Positions 30,952 through 42,559 of a stretch of DNA of 64,000 nt are shown in pieces. Every line of letters begins with the position of its first letter. Within the stretch, counting starts at the first letter, position 1. The notes beneath the pieces were generated by a model. The model had not been told where the DNA came from. It made no database searches and was given only the letters and a program-made list of their open reading frames with translations. The translations under genes and the position numbers were made by a program. The stretch covers positions 5,828,001 to 5,892,000 of the forward strand of contig CM059622.1 in the NCBI GenBank assembly GCA_030435675.1. Reading direction: 5' to 3'. This DNA comes from Steinernema hermaphroditum. Taxonomy: Eukaryota; Nematoda; Chromadorea; Rhabditida; Steinernematidae.

Positions 30952-32008
30952 CTACGCCTTCTTCTCTACAGGGGTTTCCGACTTCAGCTCCACCTTCTTG
31001 TATCCGGACGTGATCGAGGCCTCGCGGAAAGCGGGGAAGGTCTCCCACGGGGTGTCCAAATCGAACTTGCGGAACTCTTGCGCCAATTCGGTTGGTTCGT
31101 AGACGATGCGCTTTAGCTCAGGATCATAACGCACCTGAAATAAACTGTTAGGAACGTTCGGAAGAAGACCATTTCACCTCGTTGTATCCAGACAGTGGGA
31201 AGTCCTTGCGGAACGGATGTCCTTCGAAGCCGTAATCGGTGAGGATACGACGAAGATCTGGGTGGTTGTTGAACCACACACCGTACATATCGTAGATCTC
31301 TCGCTCGAACCAGTCGGCTCCCTGGAAGACGCTGTTGGCGGATTCCAGTGGCGCGATTTCGTCAGTGTAAGTGCGGACACGGATTCGCGCGTTGAAGCGG
31401 GTTGAGAGAAGGGCGTAGACGACCTCGAAGCGGTTCTGGCGTGTGGGGACGTCGACTCCACAAATGAAGATAAGATTCGTGAACTGGGCGGAGTGGTTTC
31501 CCTTCAGGAAAGAGAGCACGGGGATGACTCCAGAGGGGTGAATGAGGAGTTCCAACTCATCACCACCAGCAAATTGGACTTGCTGAACGAACTTCGGGAG
31601 GCACTCGGCTGCGTAACGTCCGAAGTTTGCGAGGCGCTCGACCTTCTGTTCGTCGATCTTGTAGATGGTTTCTGAAAGCAGCAGCATCAGCAACCTCTCA
31701 TTTCAAATTTGTGCATCTAGACAGGTATGTCTGCCACGCTACAGTGTCCACACGCATATGGTCTAAAAATCTAGACATTAGACAGACGGCACACGGTCTG
31801 TACGTTCAGTCTGAAGACCTTATCTGTCTTCTATCGAGATATGTCATGTGTAGACTCTGCGATTCAGCCGATGCCGTTTTCTGTGAAATAATTCCAACAC
31901 GCGCTCACCTTTCTTGGGTTGCTCGGTGGCGGCCGTCGTCGAGCTGGCGCGGACGATCACTCCTGAGCGAGCGGTTGCTGCGACGGTCTTCACGAGATTC
32001 CGCAGCAT
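30952..32008 (-). CDS. nuo-2: Mitochondrial complex I 30-kDa subunit (NDUFS3)
   Basis: Subunit of the NADH:ubiquinone oxidoreductase Q-module on the matrix arm. Exons 31909-32008, 31178-31671 and 30952-31134 give 258 residues (human 264). Exon 1 is a typical mitochondrial presequence ([20 protein letters not shown]). The mature part contains [20 protein letters not shown] read here as [20 protein letters not shown], the complex I 30-kDa signature [16 protein letters not shown] and the quinone-site segment [18 protein letters not shown]. The tail ends PVEKKA. The first intron (31672-31908) is rich in TCTAGAC/AGACAG words. Confidence 0.97.
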
Positions 32009-32385
32009 CGCCTGAAACAATCAGAAGTTACAGAACCTCCCTCAGAATCCAAAACGACGCGAGCAACGTGATCTACTTCTTCCAGGTTTCGATCTCAAAA
32101 ATACCGTATCCCCGATTGGCACAGTCAGGGAAAATAGTGGAGGAGTCCACGGAAGCGAAAAGCAGAAGCGTGTCACTTTTCGGTGGACTTTCTGGGATTC
32201 TCCGGGTTTTGCGATCTTCGCGGTTCGCTTCTTTTTCCTCTTCCTCACGGGTCTTTGTTTTCGGGTCGCCCCTCTGTGCCTCCCTCCTTCTGCTTTTGTT
32301 GGTCGCCGCTTCCGCTTCCGAAAACCGCCGATGCCGAAGTGAGGACGTCGTCCTCGCGCCACTTCTCTCCTTCTTCCGTCCTATT
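32009..32385. promoter_or_regulatory. Bidirectional promoter, nuo-2 / TXNDC11-like gene
   Basis: 377 bp between divergent start codons. A TACCGTA word lies at about 32102. The nuo-2 ATG is directly preceded by TTTCAGGCG on the minus strand, a candidate trans-splice site. Confidence 0.5.
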
Positions 32386-35300
32386 ATGACCGATGCGGAG
32401 CTGGTCGTCGATGCGGAACAAGAAGCACTCGCTGAAAGAACTCTGAAATTCGTGGAAGAACTCGTCGAGGAGCAGATCGTCCTCGGGCAACTCGACGCCG
32501 TCTTCGAACTCGCCGAAGCGACCTCCGAAGGGGGCGAAGAAGACGCTCTCTACGACGCCAAAGGTGCTTTTGGGGCTTCTTTGTGGGTCTCCTTTGTGAA
32601 TCCCCGTTTCTCCGCGCTTTCTTCGCTCACTGACGGTTTTCAGATTTAGGAAGGCGCGGAGAGGAGCGTTTATTGGAGCAATTGCGTGGTTGGCTGCTGA
32701 ATCTCGATATGCCGCGCGCATGTCTTCTTATCCTCGTGGTGACGATTCTCCAAACGGTCGTTCGTCATGCCATGTAAGTCGCCTCAGTCGACTGTGGTTA
32801 AAAAATCACTTTTAGGTTCGGCCAGGGTCGCTTGGCGACATTGAAACCGGAAGATCCGGTGCCCTTCTTCAACGACCAGTCGACGTTCGACTACTTCACC
32901 GGAAATGGTGCCGGCTCGGAAACACTTCTCAGGAATGCCGAAGTGAGTGTACTTATGTACTACGCTCCTTGGAGTTTGCATTCGATGGAGATGAGAGAAG
33001 TGTACTCACGAGTTGGAGAGAGGTTTCGGCATTACAAGGGGGTTAGGATCTGCCGTCGCTACATTCCATATAACGCCACCGTTGTAGATTCGATTCTCCG
33101 CTGTGAACTGCGCCGCCAACGAAGGAGAGTGCAAGAAGAGCTACAAACTCTTCTCGTATCCTATCATCGTTGCGAACATAGGAAAAGTCGCCATTTTATA
33201 TCAGGACAACCCCACAGAAGAGCACCTTTTCCGATGGATCTACCATATTCTTCATCCAGCGATTCGGGTGCAGTCGTACGATCAGTTTGAACAAGTACTT
33301 TTTGAATACGATCGCTGTGTCGTCGGGTACTTCAACTTTCAGGTAGGCGCGTCTTGTATTTCTGGCGCTGAAGGCTATGGTTTCAGAATGTGCTACCTGG
33401 TCGGGTTCCTCTTGGCTACATTACATACATTGCCGCGGCCATGAACCTTGCTCAGAACGGCGAACAGATCGAAAACATCCAGTTCACTGTGGTCACAAAT
33501 GCAACACTCGCTAAAAGGCTGGGAATGACTCTACCGGGGTCGATCCGTGTGTTCCATATCGATGCTGGGGTGATGTTCCACGAATATCCGGTGAAGGCAG
33601 AGCACAAAGCTCAGAGTATAGCTTCGTGGGCTGTCACTTCGAAGTTCGAGTCCCCAGTTGTTAGTTGGATCAGTTTTGCAGGTAGTTTTTACAGATTTAA
33701 GATTCCAAACTTTTATTAACATTGCAGAACTGGAGCTGGTTGGCAAATCAGCTAAGCTGCACACTGTGCTCAGAGAAGGAACTTCCGTGGTGCTAATGAC
33801 TTCTCCCCGGTCAAAGTTGTTCTCAGGTGGCACATATACCGTTTTCAAGCAAGTGGCTGCTGAAGCCCGAGACTGTTCAAACGACACAGAGGAGCTTCTC
33901 TCTGCCCAGGCAGAATTCTGGCGAAATCGTACTGAAGATGTCACCATGAGCGTAAACGAGGTGAAGATGATGTGCAACCGTGGCAAAATAGCGCAGTCGG
34001 AGGTTTGCTACATGTAAGGTGGTCCCCGATTAATCCGATATTTTCAGGTCGATCAATGTTGCTACACCATCACTGCTGAAAACCCGATGTTCTGTAAGGA
34101 GCCGTGTGATGAAGAAAGGGAAACTTGTGAACGGACAGACGAGGATGTAATCGCCATTTGTCCATCTATTGCCAACGCAACTGATTACGGTAGTCTCGGA
34201 TTCGTTAATTCCTCAAATCAACTAATTCTCGAGTTCAGAGGATCTTCGCTATCAGTGTTGTCACAATGGACGTCCTCGTCGGCCTCCTCAGCGAGTTCGT
34301 TGGAACCTTTCGCCTTCCGAGAAACTTCTCTGTGAATGGGCTGAAATCACAAGATGGCCACCAAACGAGATCGTCGAAGACCAGGACGACTCCGTTTTGG
34401 ATCGCTGTTCGGCGAATCGAACTCTCAACTTCGTAGCCATGGACAAATCCAACTACCTCTACAGTAAACTTGGGCTAAGAAAGGAAGAGAACGCCGTGCT
34501 CATAGTGGACCCGAAGCAAGAGGCGTTCTATGTTATGAAGAACCCCCTCCAGTCCGCCCCACAACTCAGGGAATTCATTTCGCTGTATGATCGGAACCTT
34601 CTGGAAGCGGAAGTTCTTTGTGAACAGAATAGGAGTGTCTTCGCTACGCGGAAGCCAGATGAATCCAGTTCCAGCCGCCTTGAAAAGCTGCATTCTGGGG
34701 CTGATATCGGGAGGAAAGTGCTAGCGAGGGTTACTTTTCAAGATGTTAAGGACGGTGCTTCCTATTCCCGCATTTCAGAACGTCACCTACGACAGCTTGG
34801 TGTTCTTCTCCGGAGGCAGCTGGCATGGACCGAGTACCGCTGTCATCCACCTCATCCACGCTATCAAGCATTATTTTTCTGCCTTCGACTCTCTGATCAA
34901 GATCTTCATGTAAATCGCATATTCAAAGTTCTCTGATCGTCTTCCTTTTCAGAATCGACTCTTCTAGAAACACTTTACCATATGAACTGCGATTCGAGCG
35001 TCTTCCAGCGGTAGTGTTTTTCCCCTCAAGACGCTCGGCGCAGTCGGTGAAATTCCCCTCCGGGCTGCCGCTCACTCTCCCTAACCTTCTTTCTTTCGTC
35101 CTCTCGCGTTGCCAGTCAGAACTTCGGTGGCGCATCGCGCTTTCAGCCTGCTCGGACAAGTGCCTCCTGCAAGGCCCCCACCGTCTCCGCAGGCAGATTT
35201 CCATCCTAAAAGTCGAAATTTCCCTCCTGAGGAGATTCTCTACAGCAGGCGATCGAGATCGGGAAGCTCTTTCTCAACTTGTCCATCAGCTCATTAAGAG

Positions 35301-35511
35301 GTAACCACGAGATACGCTTATCGCGAGCACAGTGGCCGAGTTTAGAAGGACGATCCAGATCAGGAGTGCTCGCCACTTGGAACGACTTCTCCTCACGATT
35401 CGATCGTCGAAGGAGCTGGTGCCCACAGAGACAGACCGCTTCATAAAACAAACCGTATTCACCCAGTGGGTGCTCTACAACGCCTTCGGCCTGAAGTACG
35501 ATAGAGCTTAG
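32386..35511 (+). CDS. TXNDC11: TXNDC11-like ER membrane protein with degenerate thioredoxin domains
   Basis: Human TXNDC11 is an ER membrane thioredoxin-like protein that assists dual-oxidase maturation and ER-associated degradation. An acidic cytosolic N-terminus is followed by one membrane segment (ACLLILVVTILQTVVRHAMF). A first Trx-like domain has VLMYYAPWSLHSMEMREV, and FAAVNCAANEGECKK is reached by splicing near 33090. A middle region follows (VVGYFNF, LPGRVPLGYITYIAAAM), then a Cys-rich segment (VDQCCYT, CKEPC). A second Trx-like domain has LVFFSGGSWHGPST, then IIDSSRNTLPYELRFERLPA and VVFFPSRR, and finally a C-terminal helical region. Both CxxC sites are gone. The last intron near 35303-35341 is uncertain, so the final ~65 residues are less secure. 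It is the first of three co-directional genes. Confidence 0.82.
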
Positions 35512-35617
35512 AGTCATAACTCTACGTCTTTTACGGGTTGTTACTCAGAGATTGTTCTAGATCGTTAGATGTCAACATCCCTCAGAGCCTTATTAATTTA
35601 TTGAGACTATCAAGTAA

Positions 35618-35623
35618 AATAAA
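35618..35623 (+). terminator. Poly(A) signal of the TXNDC11-like gene
   Basis: AATAAA about 107 nt after the stop and about 100 nt before the acceptor CACTTTTCAG that precedes the XRCC1-like start. This is the spacing expected at an operon junction. Confidence 0.6.
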
Positions 35624-35741
35624 CTATCCCTGCCTATAGATCGGCATAAACGGTTTCCACCTTCCCAATATCATTTTCGCTTTCCGCGCGAGACCCATTT
35701 TGCGGCAAAGTCAATGTTTGAAACACTTTTCAGATTTCGAA

Positions 35742-37187
35742 ATGGCGAGGGCGACTCTGAAGCACGTAATCTCGGCGTCGGCTTCGGAACGCGGCTTCGA
35801 GGCGCAGAATCTGCTCCACGGAACGAGCGACAAACGCTCGAAGTGGCTCGGGAAAGCGGGTTTGTTCGGATGTTCTGTATGGTTTCCTTATCCTTCTCGT
35901 ATTCAGGCGCAAAATGCAACTCCGTAATACTGAAACTCGATCGTGAGTACAAGTTCACGAACTTCCACGTTGGGAATGCGAACAGCGCCTTCGTGGAGAT
36001 TTTCGTCTCGCGATCGGTGGACACACAGGAGACGTTTCAGGTGTGTACCGTTCCATGCTTCGAAATTCCGAGTTTAGATCTAGGTGATAGTGCCTTCGAC
36101 AAGCTTCATGAGTCAGATGGAGTCGAGAAGTGAGAAGCCTGGAGATCGCGTCAGAATATTCGGCGTGGTCGACATGATCCCATCGGTAGAAAGCCTAAGA
36201 TGGGACATCGTCAAGGTAAGCAGAGAGACCAGACTGTCCTGTCTACTTGTCTATGCAGCGTCAGTGTTTATAAAGTATCTCGAGCTGGTCAATTTATCGA
36301 TTTGTTAATCGAGTTGCTTGTAGGTGGTGTGCCATCAGCCATTCAACGATCGCGTGCCATTCGGACTGGGATTCTTCAAAGTCGACGGCACCGCCGAGGA
36401 GATCGTCTCTCCTTCGAAGTCGCAGTCGAGCGTCCCTCCGATTTCCATGAACTTCATCGATCTGGATAGTGCCACTCAGTCCTCCCAGTCTCTTTCTACA
36501 GGATCGCTCTTTGAACGCCGCGACGAGATGAAGAAGGATCGAGAAGATTACGAAAAGCGCGTCGAAAAAGAGCGCCGAATCGCGATGTTGTCCAAAGACG
36601 GCGGTAAAGGGTTCAAGAAAGAGGCGAAGAAAACCGCAGCGACTCACAAGGACACATACAAGCCGAAACCGAAGAAGGAGAAGAGCGTCGAGAAGATAAA
36701 AAACAACTACATTGAGATGATCGATCTCGAAGATGAACGGAAAGAACAGCCAGGCACCTCGAAGCGACGGAAGGATTCCCCAACGCCTTCGTCCCAGGGC
36801 CCTTCAGAACCCAAACGCCGCGTTGTCATCGAAAGTGACGAAGAAGATGAAACCGAAGACTGGCCATCGACGAGTACCAAGAACTCTAGCCAGAATAACT
36901 CACAGTCGTTAGAAAAGATTGACGAGATCCTGAAGGGCGTTTGCTTCTCTCTGAGCGGCTATCAGAATCCAATGCGGAGCGATCTTCGGGACAAGGCCGT
37001 TGAAATGGGCGCAAAATACTGTAACGACTGGACACCCGAGTGCACTCACCTCATCAGCGCCTTCAAAAATACCCCGAAGATGCGGCAGATCGGGAAGTCA
37101 GCTACAGCGGTCTCAGGCCGATGGATTCGTCGGTGTTACGCGGAGAAGAAGCGCCTTCCCGAATCCAAATATCCTGTTACTATGTAG
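35742..37187 (+). CDS. XRCC1: XRCC1-like DNA single-strand break repair scaffold with one BRCT
   Basis: XRCC1 scaffolds base-excision and single-strand break repair. Exons 35742-35859, 35907-36040, 36084-36215 and 36324-37187 give 415 residues. Residues 1-150 match the XRCC1 N-terminal, polymerase-beta-binding domain (AQNLLHG, RSKWLGKAGAKCNSVILKLD, GDRVRIFGVVD, DRVPFGLGFFK). A Ser/Lys linker follows, with DSPTPSSQ and an acidic ESDEEDETEDWP that resembles a CK2 phospho-site. The only BRCT (GVCFSLSGYQNPMRSDLRDK, GAKYCNDWTPECTHLISAF) corresponds to the human central BRCT1 and sits at the very C-terminus. The LIG3-binding BRCT2 is absent. NSE4 follows 138 bp downstream. Confidence 0.92.
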
Positions 37188-37325
37188 ACGTTCTATTTTG
37201 TGGTGATTAGCGTAAATGCTCTGACTCTTGTGCTTTCCAATCTCTTAATTTCGTTCGTGAACGTTGAGTACCATTGTGTTTCTGCTCTTGCCTTAGTAAC
37301 TTCTGGGTTTCAGGTGCTCTCCACG

Positions 37326-38595
37326 ATGACGGACTCTCGTGGACGTGTCGATGGGTGGTCGCTATTGAAGCCTGACCTCATCCACAAGTTGATCGAACGT
37401 CTCCATCGGGAGGACGTAAGTGGATGTTTGAAGAGAGTAGTCCTAAAAGGCCTGTTTATAGAATGGCAGAGTGATGGAGGAGTTGGATCAGCGCATGGGA
37501 GAGAAGCTGCGGCAGCGACGCGATAACATCGCTAGGATTTCGGATATTTACACGAAGATAGAGGAAGAGTGTCAGCTTATATCTGAGAACAAACCGCCGC
37601 AGGTCACTGAGAAAGAGCTCGATGAGTTCACGATGTTGATGGCGGCGATGCCCGTCTTCGACGACAGCCGGACGCTTGCCTCCTTCATCGAGCTGATGAG
37701 CAAGATGACGCAGTTGGTGAAACTCAGAATTCGCGATATGACCAATCGCTCAGGTGGACGGGCATTCGACGCTAAAGCCTTCGGAAAAGGATTTGTATGT
37801 TTCTGCGCCAGATGAAGAAGTGTTCACATAGGGTGTTTCAGAGAAAGATGGTCCGTCACTATCTTCCTACAGAAAGAATGACGAGAGCAGAGTGGATCTT
37901 CGCCGGGATAAAGTTGAGGCATCTGCTCCGAATCGCTCCGAAGTTTGCGTCTCTCGCTCACCTGATGTCCGTAGAGAACAGGCTGATCGTGAAAGCCGCG
38001 CGAAGTCGGATCGTGAACAATTCGAGGAAGGAGGCGCGCACGGAACTGAAGGAGGACACGACTGTTGTCGAGGACGCGTCGCTGTCCAAAAATGTAACCA
38101 ATCGGCTATCATTCAAGTGATCCATTCAAGTGTCTTTGCAGATCACGCATCTCAGGCATGTGCTTCGGCAGCAGTTCGACGCTAACGACGACGAGCCCAT
38201 CCCTTTCTTCAAGTTTACCATCGACCCGAACGACTTTTCCCAGACCGTGGAGAACATCTTCCACTTGTCGTTCATCGTGAAGGACGTCAACGTGCGCGTG
38301 GCCGTCAATGAGGCAACGAACGAACTCGAAATCCGTAAGGACGCTGTCTTCAAGCACTGTTACTCCGCTTCTTTCAGGCAAGGTCTCGAAGAACGAACGG
38401 AAAATGCTCCACGCCGACGACAGGAGTAAAGCGGATACGCACCAGATGTTCTGCGGGATTGACCATCACCACTGGAAGGTGCGCCTTGTGCTCTACCTGC
38501 GGTGTCTTATATCTTGACTTTAGAAGCTAATCAAGAAGTACGGACTCGAGAAGAAGCCGCCGATGATTCCGCCTCTCAACCTTCCGGAGCACTAG
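37326..38595 (+). CDS. NSMCE4A: NSE4, kleisin subunit of the SMC5/6 complex
   Basis: NSE4 bridges the SMC5 and SMC6 heads and acts in recombinational repair. The N-terminal helical kleisin region reads MEELDQRMGEKLRQRRDNIA and DDSRTLASFIELMSKMTQL. The middle (FRKMVRHYLPTERMTRAEWI) has a weakly conserved linker. The C-terminal NSE4 domain is diagnostic: PIPFFKFTIDPNDFSQTVEN, IFHLSFIVKDVNVRVAV, ending LNLPEH. It has several 40-60 bp introns. Start 37326 follows a TTTCAG acceptor, and there is no clear AATAAA between it and the XRCC1 stop, consistent with a tight operon of two DNA-repair genes. Confidence 0.88.
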
Positions 38596-38776
38596 ACCTC
38601 CGAAGAACCCTATCTCTGCGGGTGGTTATCTACTACGGGTAAAGTGTCAACGACGTTGTATAACCTCCTTTTATAAACAAAAAAGAGCTCTTGAGGGTCC
38701 GAGGGTTCTAGGGGATAATTAACAACAGAGGAAGGGGACAAAGTTATGAGATCTATCGCGGCCACCGGGGAGACGT

Positions 38777-39164
38777 TCAGTAGAGCGCCTGGTCGCCGTA
38801 GTCCATCACCGGTGCTGACCGCTTTCCCCAGAGCCCGTTGGCGGTCTGCCACGAGGCGCTGAAAGAGAGCACTTAAGCCAACCGCGAAGGTTCGGAGTTA
38901 CCGTTTTCCCCAAAGACCGTTGGCCGTCGACCAGGAGGAGCGCTTGCCCCAGAGAGAGTTCAATTTCGTCCAGTCGTCGGGCCGCTTCCACATGGAGAGG
39001 CCGTCGTCGGCGACGGCGCGTTTCCCCCAGAGACCGTTCGCCTTCTGCCAGTTGCTGCGCTTCGAGAGGAGCTCTTCGGAGGCGGCGGAGGGGAGCGCCG
39101 CCGAGGAGGCGAGCACGACGACGGCGGCGACGAGGAGGAGAAGGGCGCGGAGCAGGGGATTCAT
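38777..39164 (-). CDS. nlp-38: NLP-38 type myoinhibitory (allatostatin-B) neuropeptide precursor
   Basis: Encodes secreted W(X6)W-amide peptides, the ligands of sex-peptide/MIP receptors. Exons 38902-39164 and 38777-38858 give 114 residues. The signal peptide MNPLLRALLLLVAAVVVLAS starts at 39164. Dibasic KR sites release SNWQKANGLWG, PDDWTKLNSLWG, SSWSTANGLWG and ASWQTANGLWG, each with a C-terminal Gly as amide donor and exactly six residues between the Trp pairs. A spacer AVADDGLSMW between KR sites lacks an amidation Gly. The C-terminus is SAPVMDYGDQALY. C. elegans NLP-38 carries close relatives of these peptides. The upstream side faces the 13.5-kb gene desert. Confidence 0.95.
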
Positions 39165-41240
39165 CGGAGGGCGGCAGTCGCTTCTGAAAGCAGAGGAGGC
39201 TGAGGGGAAGGAGCTTCCGATGGGCGCGAGAGGGCGATTGTTTCCGCGGAACTCCGAAGAAGGGGGTGGACTCGCGTCACTCATTCAATTTGTCGATCGA
39301 CGGCGACGAAACAATCGCCGAAACGTTTGACGCCCGATCCCCGGGGGGCGCTGAGATTTCTGATGGCCGAGGGCAGACGACCGCAGAACGGTTACCGTAC
39401 CCCTCGGGGGTCGAAGACCTCGATGCTGTTTGTGAGAAGTTTTGTCGTCAGATTGCGCATCTCAATTTAATTAGACGATCTGAAGGCGCCGATGATGACC
39501 GTGACGGTTCCCGAGGGGCTCGAAGCGCGCAAAAGAGGCGCCGAGGCTAATTAGGGCGAGCCGAGGACCAGGAAGTGTCGTCACGTTTTGGAGGGTCACC
39601 TGGATTTTTTGGCGCTGTTGGCTTAACGAGGTCTGTTTGGGGGCCAAGAGGAGCGGGAATCTTAGAGTAGTGATTGATCATTTTTTGAATTTCAATCTAC
39701 TTCTAATACATTGAGCTTTAGGGAGATTACACAATAAAAAGAAGGCGCTTTTTTCCATAAAAATGAAAAGAAGAGTGAAGTTGAGTTGCCAGTCTCTCTA
39801 GTGGAACTGGACGTCCATAGAGGACCTTTTCCATGAAACGCTATGATAGTTTCAAACAAGAGAGATTTGCGCAGAATAGCGGCCGAAGAGCAGGATGGCT
39901 TCTGAGGTCACCTGACTCCAAATCAAAAAACAGCTTTGAGGGGCTCCAGAAGGAAGCGCCTCCTTATATCTGTTTTCGCACTACGACATTAAAAAGAAAT
40001 GTGATAATTGCGCAAACAAAACATGTTTTGTGAGAAGTGAGTAATTCGAGAGTGTCACTCTATCCTCGAGGATTCGGATTAGGGTCGTCGGAATAGGTGA
40101 TGATGGGAAAACAGAGACCGAAGTACGTAAGCGGAATGTTTTCCCCAATAGGATGAGGTAAATTGGGCTGTAGATTCGTCTAGGAAGTGGAAATGGGTTG
40201 GTCCAAGCAGACAAGAAACTTTAAAGGCACTTAATTTATTCTTTCTCTTTTGAACACCACTTTGAAAAGAATAAAATCCGCACTTTTCATAGAGAATTCT
40301 TTCTGAATTCGAGATTCGGAGTCTAGTTCAAATAGTTCCTTCCATGATTGATTTAAAGAGCAAATGAATTAAAAAATTATATGCCACTATTTGAACACTT
40401 CCACAGTACATTTCGAAGTTTAACGTTATAAAAGGCGATACAAACATCACAAAGAAAATTCCATAGAAGATTTAAGTTACAGCATCTGCCTAAGAGGCAA
40501 ACACTGCAGACAATGGCATTCATTCTGTGCTGGGAATCAGTGTGAAGCGGTTGAAAGCCAACCAACTTCATACAGATGATTGAGACAAAATGATTGTCAC
40601 TGTCTGCAGTGTTTGTCTGGCAGACAGGCTTTCTGTGATGTGATCCATTTTTTACATGGTTGCTCATTGCCTAAAAGTTGGTCATTGTCTGAAACGACTT
40701 TCTTCTGGACTGCGGCTGCAGGTATCCATGTGAGAAAGGAAACCCAGACGCTGAACCTGCAACCATGCTAGAAACAAAAGCATGAAACGATCAGCGCCGA
40801 AGGGAAACATTCCAATTGAGCGTGGGAACAGCCTCATGGTTCATTCACACGATGCCCTGTTTTTGGTTTGCGATTTGTTTAATTAAAGACGCAAAACATT
40901 GAATTTTGTCGTCTGATCTGTAATTCGAAGCCAGTGTCGTAATAGGAGACAGCAGAAAGGTGGGCAAGGAAGGAAAGTACAGAATGAGAATTTTGAACAA
41001 AGACAATTTTGTGCTCTGAAGCAAAGGAATTCCGACCAGAAAGTGTTTCTAGATCTTCGTTCACATTGTAGGAACGGATCGATCTAACCAGTAACACTGA
41101 GACAAATCTTGTGAAAGCTGCACATACAGTACCCCAAACGCGACAACAACTACCAAACAAGATAACGGCAATGTTTACGTGCTTCCAGGGAGGAGACCGC
41201 ACAAAGTTCGTTGATTTTGGCACCCCTAAGCGGCTCCAGA
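39165..41240. other. Gene desert, proximal part upstream of nlp-38
   Basis: The first 400 bases are GC-rich and presumably the nlp-38 promoter (TACCGTA near 39392, TTTAATTAGACG near 39466). The rest is AT-rich, with no credible coding exons, one imperfect inverted repeat (40484-40628) and a TACAGTA at 41126. No tRNA or known repeat recognised. Confidence 0.45.
40484..40628. repeat. Imperfect inverted repeat / long hairpin
   Basis: GCAAACACTGCAGACA on the left (about 40496-40513) pairs with TGTCTGCAGTGTTTGTC on the right (about 40600-40617). Pairing extends inward through CATTCATTCTGT/ACAAAATGATTG and outward through CTGCC/GGCAG. The loop is about 57 nt. It could be a small palindromic element or an RNA hairpin. 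Confidence 0.6.
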
Positions 41241-41249
41241 CTAATATTT

Positions 41250-41580
41250 CCTAATTTATGCGGCCCGAGGCGTGGCGCGGATTAGAACACTTCGTGAATC
41301 GGCGCCTCGTTTCCGGAAGACGACGTTGGGTGCCCGAGGCACTTCGACCTTTGCGGTCGTTTGGAGGGTGGCGCTGACTTTTTGCAGGCTGTAAAGAGAG
41401 TGTTAGGCGGTGATTAGCCGGCTGTGACGTCGGAGACGGCCGGAGGGTGGAGTCGATCGGAGATCGGTCCTCCGGAAGGGGCCGAGAGGGTGGAGGTCGT
41501 TAGCATACTACGAATGGGATCCGGTGTGAAGAAGGTGATTTGCATATGGGGTAGACGACTCTTTGTCGTCTTCGAAACAC
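41250..41580. promoter_or_regulatory. GC-rich island with CRE-like and octamer sites
   Basis: A GC-rich block in AT-rich surroundings. It holds TGACGTC at 41425-41431 and an octamer ATTTGCAT at 41538-41545, with TACCGTA just outside at 41606. There is no long ORF. Candidate enhancer by composition and motifs only. Confidence 0.3.
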
Positions 41581-42559
41581 CGAAATGATTGGTTTGGGTG
41601 GTAATTACCGTAGCTTTCTGGCGAATTACAGTGATTGTATTTGTTAGAAAACAAACAAGATTTGCTTATTCACAATCACGTGGTAACCCAAGCGTTTCTC
41701 TATGAGCGACCGTAGACCATCGGTGGACCAACGAGTTCTGTGGACTTTGAGGAACTGAGGGTAAGTAAATTGGGATTTTTTTGTAGCAGAGGACCTCGAA
41801 AATGACCACATTTTAAAGAAAATCTGGGATGCCGAAAGGTACACAGAGGTCAAATTTATCGATGTAAGGAGTTATTAGGGTGTTACATATAGCTTTTTGC
41901 GTGCATCCCATTCGGTTCCAGTGATCCGTGAAGTGGAAAGACGTTACGAAATCACTTCCTCAATATAAGATGCAAATTTCCCCCAAACATGCAACGATGT
42001 ATGTGGACGTTCATAGTGAATGTCTTATGCTGCATATCTAAATGTTCAGTGATCAGCTTTTAGTACTATGTACGAGAACTGAAATGCTATTTATCTGGGG
42101 AAAATATCTTCATTTTCAGTGATTCAGAAGCATATTTTTAACTTCAGTCAAATCCAAAAGTGACGTTTTCATATGATTTCATGGGGAGAGCTAGGCGCGA
42201 ACTAACTGAAGTTCTCGGCATGGCCACACATCACACTCAAATATAAAAAAAGTTGAACGAACAGGATGTTAGTCTGTCCACGTCTATTTGCACATAGACA
42301 GCCAGATCAGCCAGTCTAACAAATGCCATTTCCAATCACACCGATCATTCAGGATCGGAGAACACATTGCAAGGGACGCTACAAGAGATCCCAATTCTCT
42401 ATTTTTTTTATTCACTCGGTTCTATTCCCGTCAGATAATAAATCAAAAAGTGGGGCTCCCCCGCTTTTCATCTCCGAACAAGCCGAATATCTATGAATCT
42501 CGCAAATCGCGGCAGAAAGAAACCCTTCTGGGGGCGATTTGTTTTCTGCCGATTTCGAT
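41581..42559. other. AT-rich intergenic DNA
   Basis: No supported gene. A small minus-strand open frame at 41644-41853 has no recognised family. A weak stem-like segment with TAGTCTGTC and AGACAGCC lies at 42269-42320. Confidence 0.4.
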
